A DNA stretch of 64,000 nucleotides from Marivita cryptomonadis (lineage in GTDB: Bacteria > Pseudomonadota > Alphaproteobacteria > Rhodobacterales > Rhodobacteraceae): contig NZ_JFKD01000009.1 of NCBI RefSeq assembly GCF_002115725.1, positions 1-64,000 of the forward strand, written 5' to 3'. Positions 7,673 through 18,632 of this stretch are shown piece after piece. The translations under genes and the position numbers were made by a program. The stretch's first letter is position 1. Each line of letters starts with the position of its first letter. Under the pieces are notes generated by a model. It worked only from the letters and a program-made list of their open reading frames with translations. It did not search any database and had not been told where the DNA came from.

Positions 7673-9718
7673 ATGTCCAACGACCCCCTTCTGCAGCCCT
7701 ATCAGCTCAAGCATCTGACGCTGCGCAACCGCATCATGACCACCAGCCACGAACCGGCCTATCCCGAAGACGGCATGCCTAAGGCACGCTATGCCGCCTA
7801 TCATGCGGAACGCGCCAAGGCAGGTGTCGCTTTGGCGATGACGGCAGGATCGGCGGCAGTGTCCAAGGACAGCCCGCCCGTCTTCAACAACATCCTCGCT
7901 TACAAGGACGAGGTTGTGCCCCATATCCGGCAGCTGACCGACGCCTGCCACGATCACGGCTGCGCAGTGATGATCCAGCTCACGCATCTGGGGCGGCGCA
8001 CAACATGGAACAAAGGCAACTGGCTGCCGTCAGTTTCCTCCTCCAAACACCGCGAACCGGCGCATCGGGCGTTTCCCAAGCTGGCCGAGGATTGGGACAT
8101 CGAACGCATCATCACCGATTTCGCCGATGCAACCGAGCGGATGAAGGAGGGTGGCATGGACGGGATCGAATTGCAGGTCTATGGCCACCTGCTTGATCAG
8201 TTCTGGTCACCGCTCACCAATGATCTGGACGGGCCATATGGTGGGCAGACACTCGACAGTCGGATGAAGCTTTTGCTCGATGTGCTGACGGGTGTCCGCA
8301 AGCGTGTGGGTGATGAATTCATCATCGGCATCCGCTACACCGCCGACGAGGCCGAGGCGGGCGGGATTTCGCCCGAAGACGGTATCGAAATCTCGAAACG
8401 GCTGGCCGCGACCGGTATGGTGGATTTCCTGAACGTGATCCGGGGCCGCATCCACACCGATCCGGCAATGACCGACGTGATCCCAGTGCAAGGCATGAAA
8501 AGCGCGCCTCATCTTGATTTCGCGGGGGCTGTCAGGGCGGCAACCGGCATGCCCACCTTTCACGCCTCGCGCATCCCCGACGTGGCCACCGCGCGCCATG
8601 CGGTGCAGGCGGGGCTATTGGACATGGTGGGCATGACCCGCGCGCACATGGCCGATCCGCATATCGTGAGAAAGATCATCGAAGGGCGCGAGGATGACAT
8701 CCGCCCCTGCGTCGGCGCGACCTACTGTCTGGATCGCATCTATGCAGCGGGTGAGGCGCTGTGCATCCACAACGCAGCGACGGGCCGCGAGCTAAGCATG
8801 CCGCACGAGATCACGCCCGCGGAGACCCGCAAGAAGGTGGTGATCGTGGGCGCTGGTCCCGCTGGACTGGAAGCTGCGCGTGTCGCGGCAGAGCGGGGGC
8901 ATGACGTGACCGTGTTCGAGGCCCAGCCCGATCCCGGTGGTCAGGTGCGCCTGACCGCGCAGAACCCACGCCGCCGCGAGATGATCAGCATCATCGACTG
9001 GCGCATGGCGCAATGCGCGGCGCGCGATGTGGACTTCCGTTTCAACAGATGGGCCGAAGCAGAGGATGTGACCGAACTGAACCCCGATGTTGTGGTCGTC
9101 GCCACTGGCGGTTTGCCCAATACCGAACTTTTCGAGAGCGGACGCGAGAACGAGCTTGTGACCTCATCCTGGGATATCATCGCGGGGGATGTGAAACCGG
9201 GACAATCGGTGCTGATCTATGATGAAAGTGGCGACCACCCTGCCCTGATGGCCGCCGAAGTCGCGGCCAGTTCAGGCAGCACAGTCGAGATCATGACACC
9301 GGACCGCACGTTTGCGCCCGATGTGATGGCGATGAACCTCGTGCCGTATATGCGCGCGCTTCAGGACAAGGATGTCACCTTCACCGTCACCCGACGTCTC
9401 AAGGACGTGCAGCGCGATGGCAATCGCCTGAAGGCCGTGATCGGGACGGATTACAGCGATCACACCAGCGAAAAAACCTATGACCAGATCGTGGTCAACT
9501 ACGGCACGATGCCGCTTGATGATCTCTATTTTGCGCTTAAACCGCTCTCATCGAATGGCGGTGCTGTCGACTACGACGCCTTGATCGCGGGCGCGCCGCA
9601 GGACATGGCGCGTAACGCGGCGGGTACGTTCCAACTGTTCCGCATCGGTGACGCGGTCAGCGCGCGGAATACACATGCCGCGATCTATGACGCGCTGCGC
9701 TTGGTCAAGGACATCTGA
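7673..9718 (+). CDS. FMN/FAD-dependent N-demethylase, StcD/DgcA type
   Basis: 681 residues of the trimethylamine-dehydrogenase-like superfamily. An old-yellow-enzyme TIM barrel with FMN occupies residues 1-340, followed by an iron-sulfur segment and a dinucleotide-binding domain (VIVGAGPAGLEA, about 391-402). The Cys segment reads CVGATYC...C (C346, C352, C364), with Ala349 where TMADH has its second cysteine. From memory, N-methylproline and dimethylglycine demethylases share this CVGAxYCxDRI pattern, which favours that subgroup over trimethylamine dehydrogenase. It would oxidise an N-methyl group to formaldehyde or methylene-THF. Start 7673 has a GGAG 6 bases upstream. It heads a rightward group with the Rieske oxygenase and reductase. 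Confidence 0.8.
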   Translation: MSNDPLLQPYQLKHLTLRNRIMTTSHEPAYPEDGMPKARYAAYHAERAKAGVALAMTAGSAAVSKDSPPVFNNILAYKDEVVPHIRQLTDACHDHGCAVMIQLTHLGRRTTWNKGNWLPSVSSSKHREPAHRAFPKLAEDWDIERIITDFADATERMKEGGMDGIELQVYGHLLDQFWSPLTNDLDGPYGGQTLDSRMKLLLDVLTGVRKRVGDEFIIGIRYTADEAEAGGISPEDGIEISKRLAATGMVDFLNVIRGRIHTDPAMTDVIPVQGMKSAPHLDFAGAVRAATGMPTFHASRIPDVATARHAVQAGLLDMVGMTRAHMADPHIVRKIIEGREDDIRPCVGATYCLDRIYAAGEALCIHNAATGRELSMPHEITPAETRKKVVIVGAGPAGLEAARVAAERGHDVTVFEAQPDPGGQVRLTAQNPRRREMISIIDWRMAQCAARDVDFRFNRWAEAEDVTELNPDVVVVATGGLPNTELFESGRENELVTSSWDIIAGDVKPGQSVLIYDESGDHPALMAAEVAASSGSTVEIMTPDRTFAPDVMAMNLVPYMRALQDKDVTFTVTRRLKDVQRDGNRLKAVIGTDYSDHTSEKTYDQIVVNYGTMPLDDLYFALKPLSSNGGAVDYDALIAGAPQDMARNAAGTFQLFRIGDAVSARNTHAAIYDALRLVKDI

Positions 9719-9817
9719 GACATGCAGATGCCAAATATTCAGGCAATTTCCTGCTGGTCACGGGCAGTGTTTGCGCCCTGTTGCCACACGAAACCGACGC
9801 CTTGGAAACTGCTTTGA

Positions 9818-11209
<1,392 letters not shown>

Positions 11210-11213
11210 GCCG

Positions 11214-12299
11214 ATGGCCTTGGACGTCGATCTGACCGTCACTTCCGATGCGGGAATCTGGACCGATGGCGAACCGCTGGTTTGCTGCGCAGTGGTCCCC
11301 GAAGCGCCGAATACGGCGACCTTCAGCTTTGTCTCGCCCTCGGGGAAGCAGTTTCGCTATGAGCCTGGACAGTTCCTGACGCTGGAATTGCCCGTGCCGG
11401 GCGGGACATTGTGGAAGACTTACACAATCTCCTCCTCGCCCTCGCGACCGCTGACCATCGCCGTGACGGTCAAAGCCCAGCCGGGCAGCATCGGCACGCG
11501 CTGGATGCTGGACCACCTCAAGCCGGGGATGCAGATCAAAGCGACGGGACCAGCGGGCATCTTCACCCTGCCCCGCGCGACCAAGAAAAAGTATCTCTTT
11601 ATCTCCGCCGGGTCGGGCATCACACCGTCGTTGTCGATGACCACGTACCTCTACGACCGGGGCACCGATATCGACATCGTGTTCGTCAACTGTGCGCAGC
11701 GCCCGCAGGACATCATCTGCCGCCAGCGACTGGAACAGATGGCAAGCCGGGTGCCGTCGATCAAACTGTTCTTCATTGTCGAAGAAGACGACCCCTACCG
11801 TGTTTGGACAGGGCTTCGCGGGCGGTTGAACCAGTTGATGATCGGTCTCATCGCAGGCGACTATCTGGAACGCGAGATTTACTGCTGTGGGCCGGAACTC
11901 TTCATGGACGCGGTGCGCGACATGCTCATTGGTCTGGGCTACGACATGGAGCGCTATAACCAGGAAAGCTTTGTCGCACCGGTCAAGAAGGAAGAGCAGC
12001 TTCCAGAACATGACGACGTCGTCCCCGATGACAGCGCCACCGCCAGTGTCGCCTTTGCCCGGTCGGATGTCACGGCAGAGTGTCTTGAGACAGATACGGT
12101 TCTGGCCGTCGCCCGCAGCGCCGGAATTGTCATTCCGTCTGGCTGCACCTTTGGCGTCTGCGGCACCTGCAAGATCCGCAAAACTGCCGGAGAGGTGCAC
12201 ATGGTCCACAACGGGGGCATCTCGGAAGAGGACATCGACAACGGCTATATTCTGGCCTGCTGTTCGAAGCCCATCGGCGCGGTCGAAATCGACGTCTGA
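11214..12299 (+). CDS. Flavin/2Fe-2S reductase for the Rieske oxygenase
   Basis: 361 residues with the layout of GbcB-type reductases. A ferredoxin-reductase flavin domain comes first (YEPGQFLTLELP, TYTISSSP), then an NAD(P)H-binding domain (LFISAGSGITPSLSM and CCGPELFMDAVRDM), then a C-terminal plant-type 2Fe-2S domain (CTFGVCGTC and a later CC pair). It would pass electrons from NAD(P)H to the Rieske protein. It starts 4 bases after the oxygenase stop, so the two are almost certainly co-transcribed. The gene converges on the racemase gene, with only 13 bp between the stops. Confidence 0.88.
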   Translation: MALDVDLTVTSDAGIWTDGEPLVCCAVVPEAPNTATFSFVSPSGKQFRYEPGQFLTLELPVPGGTLWKTYTISSSPSRPLTIAVTVKAQPGSIGTRWMLDHLKPGMQIKATGPAGIFTLPRATKKKYLFISAGSGITPSLSMTTYLYDRGTDIDIVFVNCAQRPQDIICRQRLEQMASRVPSIKLFFIVEEDDPYRVWTGLRGRLNQLMIGLIAGDYLEREIYCCGPELFMDAVRDMLIGLGYDMERYNQESFVAPVKKEEQLPEHDDVVPDDSATASVAFARSDVTAECLETDTVLAVARSAGIVIPSGCTFGVCGTCKIRKTAGEVHMVHNGGISEEDIDNGYILACCSKPIGAVEIDV

Positions 12300-12312
12300 T
12301 CCTGCAAGCGGG

Positions 12313-12963
12313 TCAACCCGCAAGCAGAGCACCAAGCGCCATCGTCACCGCAGCCTGAACAGGGTCGATGACAGGGATGCCAAGCTCTGCCTCAAGTGGG
12401 CGGCGATGCCGGGCCATCCCGGCACAGCCCAAGATCACAACGCCTGCACCATGCGCCTTGAGCGTGGTGCCCGCCTCGACCAGCCGGGCATAGGTGCCCT
12501 CCCCGCGCGCGCTGTCATCGACGCTCATGTTCAGCGCAATCTCGCCGGCCAACCTGTCCAGAACCTGCATGCGCGCCATGTAGCGGCGGTGGCGCGGGAT
12601 CGACCCATCAGCCAAAGCGATGATCCCGAACCGATCCGCACGGGCCATCGCAGTCAGCACGCCGCTTTCCTGAATGCCGAATACCGGCTGCGGCACCACC
12701 GACCGGCAGGTGTCGAGGCCAGGATCAGAATAGCAGGCGATCACAAAGGCGGCCGCATCGGGGCGCGACTGCACAAGAGTGGCAAGCGGCAGGATCACAC
12801 TGTCGGAATCGCGCTGACTTTCGATGCCGAACGGGCCTTCATTAAGCGTGAGGCATTCGATCTTTGGTCCACCTTGCAAGGTGAACGCAGAGAGCGCGCC
12901 GCTCAGACCGTCGGTCACCACCTGATTGGAGTTCGGGTTGATGACCACGATGGGTCCGGTCAT
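12313..12963 (-). CDS. Asp/Glu/hydantoin racemase-family protein
   Basis: 216 residues. It begins IVVINPNSN, typical of hydantoin and allantoin racemases, and has the two expected catalytic cysteines, C77 (VIACYSDPG) and C180 (VILGCAGM). It would invert an alpha-carbon next to a carbonyl, most likely in a 5-substituted hydantoin or related ring. Its start overlaps the stop of the hydantoinase gene by 4 bases (ATGA), so the two are translationally coupled. Pairing with a hydantoinase supports the hydantoin-racemase call over maleate or aspartate racemase. Confidence 0.82.
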   Translation of the reverse strand: MTGPIVVINPNSNQVVTDGLSGALSAFTLQGGPKIECLTLNEGPFGIESQRDSDSVILPLATLVQSRPDAAAFVIACYSDPGLDTCRSVVPQPVFGIQESGVLTAMARADRFGIIALADGSIPRHRRYMARMQVLDRLAGEIALNMSVDDSARGEGTYARLVEAGTTLKAHGAGVVILGCAGMARHRRPLEAELGIPVIDPVQAAVTMALGALLAG

Positions 12964-14408
12964 CGCAGAATCTCCGCCCCAAAATTGGTGGCAGGATCAG
13001 TTTCCGGCAGCCGCGTTCCCGTGAGACCCGACAGGTCGGAGCGCCCGCGTTTGACAAAGCCGCCGTCGCCCGGCTTGGCAACCAGTTCACCCTGATCCAC
13101 AACTCGCCGCCCACGGGTGAGCACCGTGACCGGCCAGCCCGTGACCTCCATCCCCTCGAACGGGTTGTAGTCCATCGCGTCATGCATGTCGCCCGCGATG
13201 CGGGTCTCGGTCGGATCCCAGATCGCGATATCGGCATCCGCGCCAATCGCCAGTGTGCCCTTGGTCGGGTGCATCCCGTAAAGCCGCGCGGCATTGGTCG
13301 AGGACAGCGCGACAAACTGGTTAAGGTTGATCCTTCCCTTGACCACACCTTCCGAAAACATCATCGGCAGCCGCATCTCGATCCCCGGCATACCATTGGC
13401 GATCTTGCGGAAATCCACGTCGCGCCCGTTGGAAAACTTGCCGGTGTCGTCGAGCCGGAACGGCGCATGGTCCGAGGACACAACGCTGAACGTCCCCCGC
13501 GCGATGTGCCGCCAAAGCACCTCTTGTGTATGAGTATCGCGCAGAGGCGGGGAACAGATGTATTTCGCGCCCTCCATGCCCGGACGGTCCAGATCGTGTT
13601 TTGTCAGGAACAGGTATTGCGGGCAGGTTTCACCAAAGACATAGGCTCCATCCGCGCGGGCCTGCGCAACCAGTTCCGCCCCTTTAGGTGTCGACACATG
13701 CACGATCATCAGCGGCGCATTGGTCAGCTTGGACAGGCTGATCGCACGGTTGATCGCCTCTTCCTCGGCCAGACCGGGGCGCGCAGGGGCGTGGTACTTG
13801 GGTTCGGTATAGCCATTATCGGCCAAGGCGGAGGCCATCCATGTCAGCATGTCATGGTTTTCGGCATGCACCATCGTCAGCCCGCCATGCCGCCGCGCAA
13901 CGGTCAGGATGTCCAGAAACTGCGCATCGCTGACACGAGTTGCGTAGGTCATGAAGACCTTGAAGGACGTGATGCCTCTGTCGAATACCCCCGGCAGTTC
14001 GTCAAGAACAGACGGGTTCGGATCGGTCAGGATCAGGTGGTAGGAATAGTCGATCACCGACTTGGGGGCCGCCCGTCCATCATAGGTGGCCAGGGTATCG
14101 GCCACGCTCTGCCCCGGTTTTTGTGCCGCGAAGGGCACGAAACAGGAATTGCCCCCGAACGCAGCCGAGATCGATCCGGATTCGTAATCGTCCGAAGTCA
14201 TCAGCCCCATGCCGCTTTCCTGCGCGATATGGCAATGCGCTTCGATCCCGCCGGGCATGACCAGCTTGCCCGTGGCGTCAATCACGTCCTCACCGCTCAG
14301 GTCATGGCCCAAGGTCGCGATCTTGCCGTCGCGGATGCCGATATCGGCGCTGAACGTTTCAGATGCAGTGGCAAGCGTGCCACCCTTGATCACCAGATCA
14401 TGCTGCAT
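12960..14408 (-). CDS. Dihydropyrimidinase/hydantoinase-family hydrolase
   Basis: 482 residues, a cyclic amidohydrolase of the D-hydantoinase/dihydropyrimidinase type. All metal ligands appear present: H58 and H60 (GGIEAHCHIAQ), the carboxylated K150 (TSFKVFM), H181 (VHAEN), H237 (IVHVS) and D313 (SSDHAPF). It would open a cyclic imide or hydantoin ring to an N-carbamoyl acid. The His-x-His segment is followed by IAQ instead of the usual Leu-Asp or Thr, which may mark an unusual substrate. No separate N-carbamoylase is visible in the window. It is the middle gene of a leftward operon with the DapA-like gene and the racemase. Confidence 0.86.
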   Translation of the reverse strand: MQHDLVIKGGTLATASETFSADIGIRDGKIATLGHDLSGEDVIDATGKLVMPGGIEAHCHIAQESGMGLMTSDDYESGSISAAFGGNSCFVPFAAQKPGQSVADTLATYDGRAAPKSVIDYSYHLILTDPNPSVLDELPGVFDRGITSFKVFMTYATRVSDAQFLDILTVARRHGGLTMVHAENHDMLTWMASALADNGYTEPKYHAPARPGLAEEEAINRAISLSKLTNAPLMIVHVSTPKGAELVAQARADGAYVFGETCPQYLFLTKHDLDRPGMEGAKYICSPPLRDTHTQEVLWRHIARGTFSVVSSDHAPFRLDDTGKFSNGRDVDFRKIANGMPGIEMRLPMMFSEGVVKGRINLNQFVALSSTNAARLYGMHPTKGTLAIGADADIAIWDPTETRIAGDMHDAMDYNPFEGMEVTGWPVTVLTRGRRVVDQGELVAKPGDGGFVKRGRSDLSGLTGTRLPETDPATNFGAEILR

Positions 14409-14423
14409 GATGTCGTTTCCCTT

Positions 14424-15359
14424 CTAGCCCAGTGCCGCCAGCTTGCGATCCAGCCGGTTCATCAGCCGCGTCAGTTCCTCGTGATCGGCCTTGGTCATCG
14501 ACGGCCCCGGCGCGCGCACCTTGGGGGCCGCCAGCACACCCCGACGGTGCAGGATTTCCTTGCGAATGGCGAGGCCGATGCCCAACTGCTGCTCGTATCG
14601 CACCATCGGCAGATAGGCGTCGAACAGATCTTCCGCCCCGTCTACATCCCCCGACTTGTGCCGGTCGACCACTTGCACCAGCATCTCGGGATACGCGAAC
14701 CCGGTCATTGCGCCATCAGCGCCACGCGCCAATTCCTGAGGCAGGAAAAGCGCGGCGTTGCCCGTCAGGATCGACAGGCGCGGTGTGTCGGAAGTGCCGC
14801 TCTCAGACCGCACGCGGGACAGCTTGTTCAGCCCCGGCCAATCCTCGTGTTTGAGCATGACGATCTGGTCGTGATCGCGGGTCAGCTGCAGGATGGTTTC
14901 AACGCTGAACTGAACACCTGTGGTCTGCGGATAATCCTGCACACAGACCGGCACATCCGGCCCAAGCGCCTTGCAGACCTGTGCGAAATAGCCCTGCAGT
15001 TTGACCTCTGTCCCCAGCCCCGGCATCGGCGCCACCATGACACCCGCCGCACCCGCATCCATCACGCTGTGCGACAACCGCGCCATGTTGTCCAAACCGG
15101 CTCCGGACACGCCAACGACAACCGGAACGCGGCCCGCAACCCGGTCCAGCACGTGGCGTGCGAATTGCGCGGATTCCTCGCCCGACAGTTTCGGAGCTTC
15201 GCCCATGATGCCAAGGATGGTCATGCCCGTCACACCGCAGTCGAGGTAGAAATCCACCATCCTGTCCGTGCTGTCCAAATCAAGCGCCCCATCGCTGGAA
15301 AACGGCGTGGCGGCGATGATGAAAACACCTGCGGAATGCCTGTCGATACGCTGGTTCAT
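14424..15359 (-). CDS. DapA-family (dihydrodipicolinate synthase-like) lyase
   Basis: 311 residues, a class I aldolase barrel. The Schiff-base lysine is K170 (MLKHEDWPG) and the catalytic tyrosine Y143 (VQDYPQT). The [10 protein letters not shown] segment (about 50-59) replaces the GTTGE of true DapA. It is unlikely to make lysine. Family members act in catabolism as aldolases, deaminases (the 1-pyrroline-4-hydroxy-2-carboxylate deaminase of hydroxyproline breakdown belongs here) or dehydratases. It is the first gene of the leftward operon, 15 bp before the hydantoinase, and divergent from aroQ. Confidence 0.85.
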   Translation of the reverse strand: MNQRIDRHSAGVFIIAATPFSSDGALDLDSTDRMVDFYLDCGVTGMTILGIMGEAPKLSGEESAQFARHVLDRVAGRVPVVVGVSGAGLDNMARLSHSVMDAGAAGVMVAPMPGLGTEVKLQGYFAQVCKALGPDVPVCVQDYPQTTGVQFSVETILQLTRDHDQIVMLKHEDWPGLNKLSRVRSESGTSDTPRLSILTGNAALFLPQELARGADGAMTGFAYPEMLVQVVDRHKSGDVDGAEDLFDAYLPMVRYEQQLGIGLAIRKEILHRRGVLAAPKVRAPGPSMTKADHEELTRLMNRLDRKLAALG

Positions 15360-15552
15360 CGTCCTCTACTCCCTGAATGTCGGTCACCCCGGTCGTTGCT
15401 GCGCCGGGCTATCTCATCGTCGCAGAATACCCATCCTGTTTCGACACGCCAGCACCGACAACACCGATCTTGCATGTGGCGCCAAACGTGCAGCGGGTTG
15501 CACGCGTGGCTGCAAGCTGGCACAGCTATATGTATTCACTTCGGAGCACCCC

Positions 15553-15990
15553 ATGTCCAAGACCGTCTTTCTGATCAACGGCCCCAACCTGAACCTTCTG
15601 GGCAAGCGGGAACCCGCGATCTATGGCGCGGACACGCTTGAAGATGTGGCGCACCGCTGCGAGGCGCTGGCCAAGCCCGCGAAATTCGATCTGAAGTCCA
15701 TGCAGTCGAACCATGAAGGCCAGATCATCGACTGGATTCATCAGGCGCGCGACGAAGCGCAGGCAATCATCATCAATCCCGGTGCCTTCACCCACACCTC
15801 GATCGCGATTTATGACGCGCTGCAAGCCTATGAAGGGCTGGTGTTCGAAGTCCACATCTCGAACGTCCACAAACGCGAGGCGTTTCGGCATCATTCCTAC
15901 GTGTCCGCCCGCGCCGAAGGCGTGATCGCCGGGTTTGGCGTGGAAGGCTATGAACTCGCTCTGCGCCGGGTGATCAGCCTCTTGGGCTAA
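15553..15990 (+). CDS. aroQ: Type II 3-dehydroquinate dehydratase
   Basis: 145 residues, the usual length for type II dehydroquinases. Family motifs are clear: [17 protein letters not shown] near the start with the catalytic Tyr, [24 protein letters not shown], and [17 protein letters not shown] with the active-site His. It converts 3-dehydroquinate to 3-dehydroshikimate by trans-dehydration. It may serve aromatic amino-acid synthesis. Its position beside a catabolic operon could equally fit breakdown of quinate-like compounds. ATG 15553 is preferred over earlier in-frame starts because homology begins there. Confidence 0.95.
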   Translation: MSKTVFLINGPNLNLLGKREPAIYGADTLEDVAHRCEALAKPAKFDLKSMQSNHEGQIIDWIHQARDEAQAIIINPGAFTHTSIAIYDALQAYEGLVFEVHISNVHKREAFRHHSYVSARAEGVIAGFGVEGYELALRRVISLLG

Positions 15991-15993
15991 GCC

Positions 15994-17106
15994 CTAGAAC
16001 GGGCCATCCTCCAAAACGCCATCCGCCGACATCTGTGCGTAAAGCAAACCTTCACGCAACCCACGATCCGCGACGGACAGACGGTCTGTCGGCCAGCAGC
16101 GCAGCAGCGCCTGAAGGATCGCGGCCCCGGACATGATCAACGCCTGACGGTCCAGCCCGATGCGCGGATCGGCCCGGCGCCCTTCTGGCCCAAGCTCCAG
16201 ATACCCCGAGATCACCTTTTCGATCTGATCCGAGGTCATGCGAAGACCATCCACCTTGGTCCGGTCATAGCGCTTGAGGCCCAGATGGCTGGCGGCCACA
16301 GTCGTCACCGTCCCGCTGGTGCCGACGATCTGGAAGCCTTCACGCGTCTGTTCGTCCTTGTAAGGCGCAAACTCGGCAAGGTTTTCCTCAAAATACCAGC
16401 TCATCAAGGCATACCGCGCGCTGTCGCTTTCCACGTCTGAGAACTGGTCACGCAGCGTCGCAACACCCAAAGGCACGCTGATCCAGTCCACCACGCGGGC
16501 GGCGGGAAACGGGCTGTCCTTGGTGTGGAAACCGGCATGCAGCCGCATGATCGCGCGGGGACGTTCAAAGGCGGGCACGGCTGTCAGATCAATCCAAACC
16601 AGCTCGGTCGACCCACCGCCGATATCCACCACCAGCAATTGTTCAGTCTTTGTGCTGACCAAAGGCGCACAAGAGATGACGGCAAGACGCGCTTCTTCTT
16701 CGGGCTGGATGATCTCGAGGTTCAGCCCGGTCTCACGTTTCACCTGACGGATAAAGTCGCGGGCGTTGTGCGCCCGGCGGCACGCTTCGGTCGCGACCAG
16801 CCGCATCCGTGTCACTTCGTGGCGGCGGATCTTCTGCTGGCACACCCGCAGCGCGGAAATCGTCCGGTTCATCGACGCGCGACTGAGCCGCCCAGACTTT
16901 TCAAGCCCGGCACCCAGTTGGACCGATTTGGAAAAGCTGTCGACCACATGGAATTGGTTGCCCTTGGGCTGGGCAATCAACATGCGACAACTGTTTGTGC
17001 CCAGATCCAGCGCGGCATAAAGCTCTGATGGATCGGGCCGTGACGGCGCGGGGCTCTCTACCGGTTTCGGGAATGCGCCCGCACCTTTGGGACGCTTTGG
17101 CGCCAT
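15994..17106 (-). CDS. Ppx/GppA-family phosphatase
   Basis: 370 residues from the chosen ATG. The ASKHA fold is clear: ALDLGTNSCRM phosphate loop near residue 32, VDIGGGSTELVW as second loop, and GTSGTVTTVAA. The family hydrolyses polyphosphate ends (Ppx) or pppGpp (GppA). The protein lacks the long C-terminal HD-like domain of E. coli Ppx, so the exact substrate is open. Start 17106 (MAPKRPKG) is preferred over 17169 because an AAGG-containing ribosome site precedes it. It converges tail to tail with aroQ, 3 bp apart. Confidence 0.88.
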   Translation of the reverse strand: MAPKRPKGAGAFPKPVESPAPSRPDPSELYAALDLGTNSCRMLIAQPKGNQFHVVDSFSKSVQLGAGLEKSGRLSRASMNRTISALRVCQQKIRRHEVTRMRLVATEACRRAHNARDFIRQVKRETGLNLEIIQPEEEARLAVISCAPLVSTKTEQLLVVDIGGGSTELVWIDLTAVPAFERPRAIMRLHAGFHTKDSPFPAARVVDWISVPLGVATLRDQFSDVESDSARYALMSWYFEENLAEFAPYKDEQTREGFQIVGTSGTVTTVAASHLGLKRYDRTKVDGLRMTSDQIEKVISGYLELGPEGRRADPRIGLDRQALIMSGAAILQALLRCWPTDRLSVADRGLREGLLYAQMSADGVLEDGPF

Positions 17107-17372
17107 GACTTCGCGCCTTCCGAATATGTAAGTTACCCCGACCCTAAGCCCGCTTTGAATGCGGCGCAAGTTTCGTGATCACTTGCCACACAGTTATGAA
17201 GCCCCTTCATGCAAAGCCTGAGAATTTTGGACCTGATATGGCATCGCAATACCCGCCTGGCTGTCCTATTGTCGCCGTGGGTCGCAGACGGAAGCGGACA
17301 AGTCGAAATTTGCACTTATGTCGTGCATGGCCTCAATTACGAAGACGCAAGCAGAGCAAAGGAATCACGAAC

Positions 17373-17669
17373 ATGCCGGACGTCACAGTTGTCTATTGGC
17401 GGGATATCCCGGCTCAGGTGATCGTAGGCAAAGGCCGTCGTGGTGCCAAAGCCCAACTGCCCGAACGGTTCGAGCAGGCCATCGATCGTGCCGCAATGAA
17501 AATCGGCGCGTCGGACACTGACAGCTATCTTGCCGAATGGCGCAAGGCCGCGCCATACGAGCTCGAAGGCGACCCCGAAGAGGTCTGCTCTGCCGAGGCG
17601 GCCCGCATTGATGCGGAATACGACAAAGAGCGCCTGAAAACGCTGATTGATAACGAAGGCTGGGCGTAA
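17373..17669 (+). CDS. PF13769-type small protein (virulence-factor domain)
   Basis: 98 residues starting MPDVTVVYWRDIPAQVIV. The pattern (VVYWRDIPAQV, ERFEQAIDRAAM, YLAEWRK) matches the small family named virulence factor domain, known from alphaproteobacteria next to one-carbon genes; its biochemical role is not established. AAAGGA precedes the ATG at 17373. It is the first gene of a rightward operon, 27 bp before the MTHFR-like gene, so a role in methyl or folate metabolism is more likely than virulence. Confidence 0.8.
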   Translation: MPDVTVVYWRDIPAQVIVGKGRRGAKAQLPERFEQAIDRAAMKIGASDTDSYLAEWRKAAPYELEGDPEEVCSAEAARIDAEYDKERLKTLIDNEGWA

Positions 17670-17696
17670 CCCCGCATGACCCTGAGGGAGGCCATC

Positions 17697-18623
17697 ATGG
17701 CATTGTTGAATTTCCGCAAGCGCGAAACCGTCGAAAACGGCACCACGCCCGAGATGGAGGCATTCCTTAAGGGCTATTCCATCGAGGTGATGCCGCGCAC
17801 CGCCGAAAAGGTCGAGGATTTCCGCGCCCTTCTGGCCCCCGGCACCCGCGTCTACATCGCCCATATCGAAGGCACTCCGATCGAGGAGATGGTTGCAACC
17901 GCGAAGCGACTTTCTGACGATGGATACCCGGTCATGCCGCATTTTCCGGCCCGTATCATCAAAGACGCAGCCACGCTGGCAGATTGGATCGCGCGCTATC
18001 AGGGTGAAGCCGGTGTCGATCAGGCGCTGCTGCTGGCCGGAGGTGTGGCCAAGCCCCACGGCGATTTCGACAGTTCCATGCAGCTTATGGAAACCGGCCT
18101 TTTCGACAAGGCGGGTTTCAAGCGCCTGCATGTCGCTGGTCACCCGGAGGGCAACAAAGACATCGATCCGAACGGCGGCATGAAAAACGTCGAAGACGCG
18201 CTGCGCTGGAAACAGGCGTTCTCGGAACGCACCGATGCCAAGATGGCGCTGGCCACCCAGTTCGCCTTCGACGCCGACCCTATCATCAAATGGGTCGACG
18301 ACCTGTCAGCAGCAGGCATCAAGCTGCCGGTGCATATCGGCATTGCTGGCCCCGCCAAACTGCAAACCCTGATCAAATTCGCCATCGCCTGCGGTGTCGG
18401 CCCGTCGCTCAAGGTCCTGCAGAAACGCGCCATGGACGTGTCGAAGCTGCTTCTGCCTTACGAGCCGACAGAGGTGCTGACCAAGCTGGCCGCGCACAAG
18501 GCCAAGAACCCCGAGTTCAACATCGAACAGGTGCATTTCTTCCCACTGGGCGGCATCAAGACCAACGCAACCTGGGCCATCGAAAACGGTCGTGCCGGCA
18601 CAGCGCCCGCCGCCACGAACTGA
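17697..18623 (+). CDS. Methylenetetrahydrofolate reductase-like protein
   Basis: 308 residues, a TIM-barrel protein of the MTHFR family (IEVMPRTAEKVEDF, HFPARIIKD, GHPEGNKDIDP, VHIGIAGPAKLQTLIKFA). It would interconvert 5,10-methylene- and 5-methyl-THF with a flavin. It is shorter and more divergent than MetF, and its neighbour is a methyl-THF:corrinoid methyltransferase. I therefore infer it oxidises methyl-THF from demethylation rather than serving methionine synthesis. The start at 17697 follows a strong GAGGGAGG. Confidence 0.82.
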   Translation: MALLNFRKRETVENGTTPEMEAFLKGYSIEVMPRTAEKVEDFRALLAPGTRVYIAHIEGTPIEEMVATAKRLSDDGYPVMPHFPARIIKDAATLADWIARYQGEAGVDQALLLAGGVAKPHGDFDSSMQLMETGLFDKAGFKRLHVAGHPEGNKDIDPNGGMKNVEDALRWKQAFSERTDAKMALATQFAFDADPIIKWVDDLSAAGIKLPVHIGIAGPAKLQTLIKFAIACGVGPSLKVLQKRAMDVSKLLLPYEPTEVLTKLAAHKAKNPEFNIEQVHFFPLGGIKTNATWAIENGRAGTAPAATN

Positions 18624-18632
18624 TCCGTCCTG

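Noticed and set aside
13182..15641. An 819-codon open frame on the plus strand
   Set aside because: It runs antisense through the hydantoinase and DapA-like genes, both of which show intact catalytic residues.
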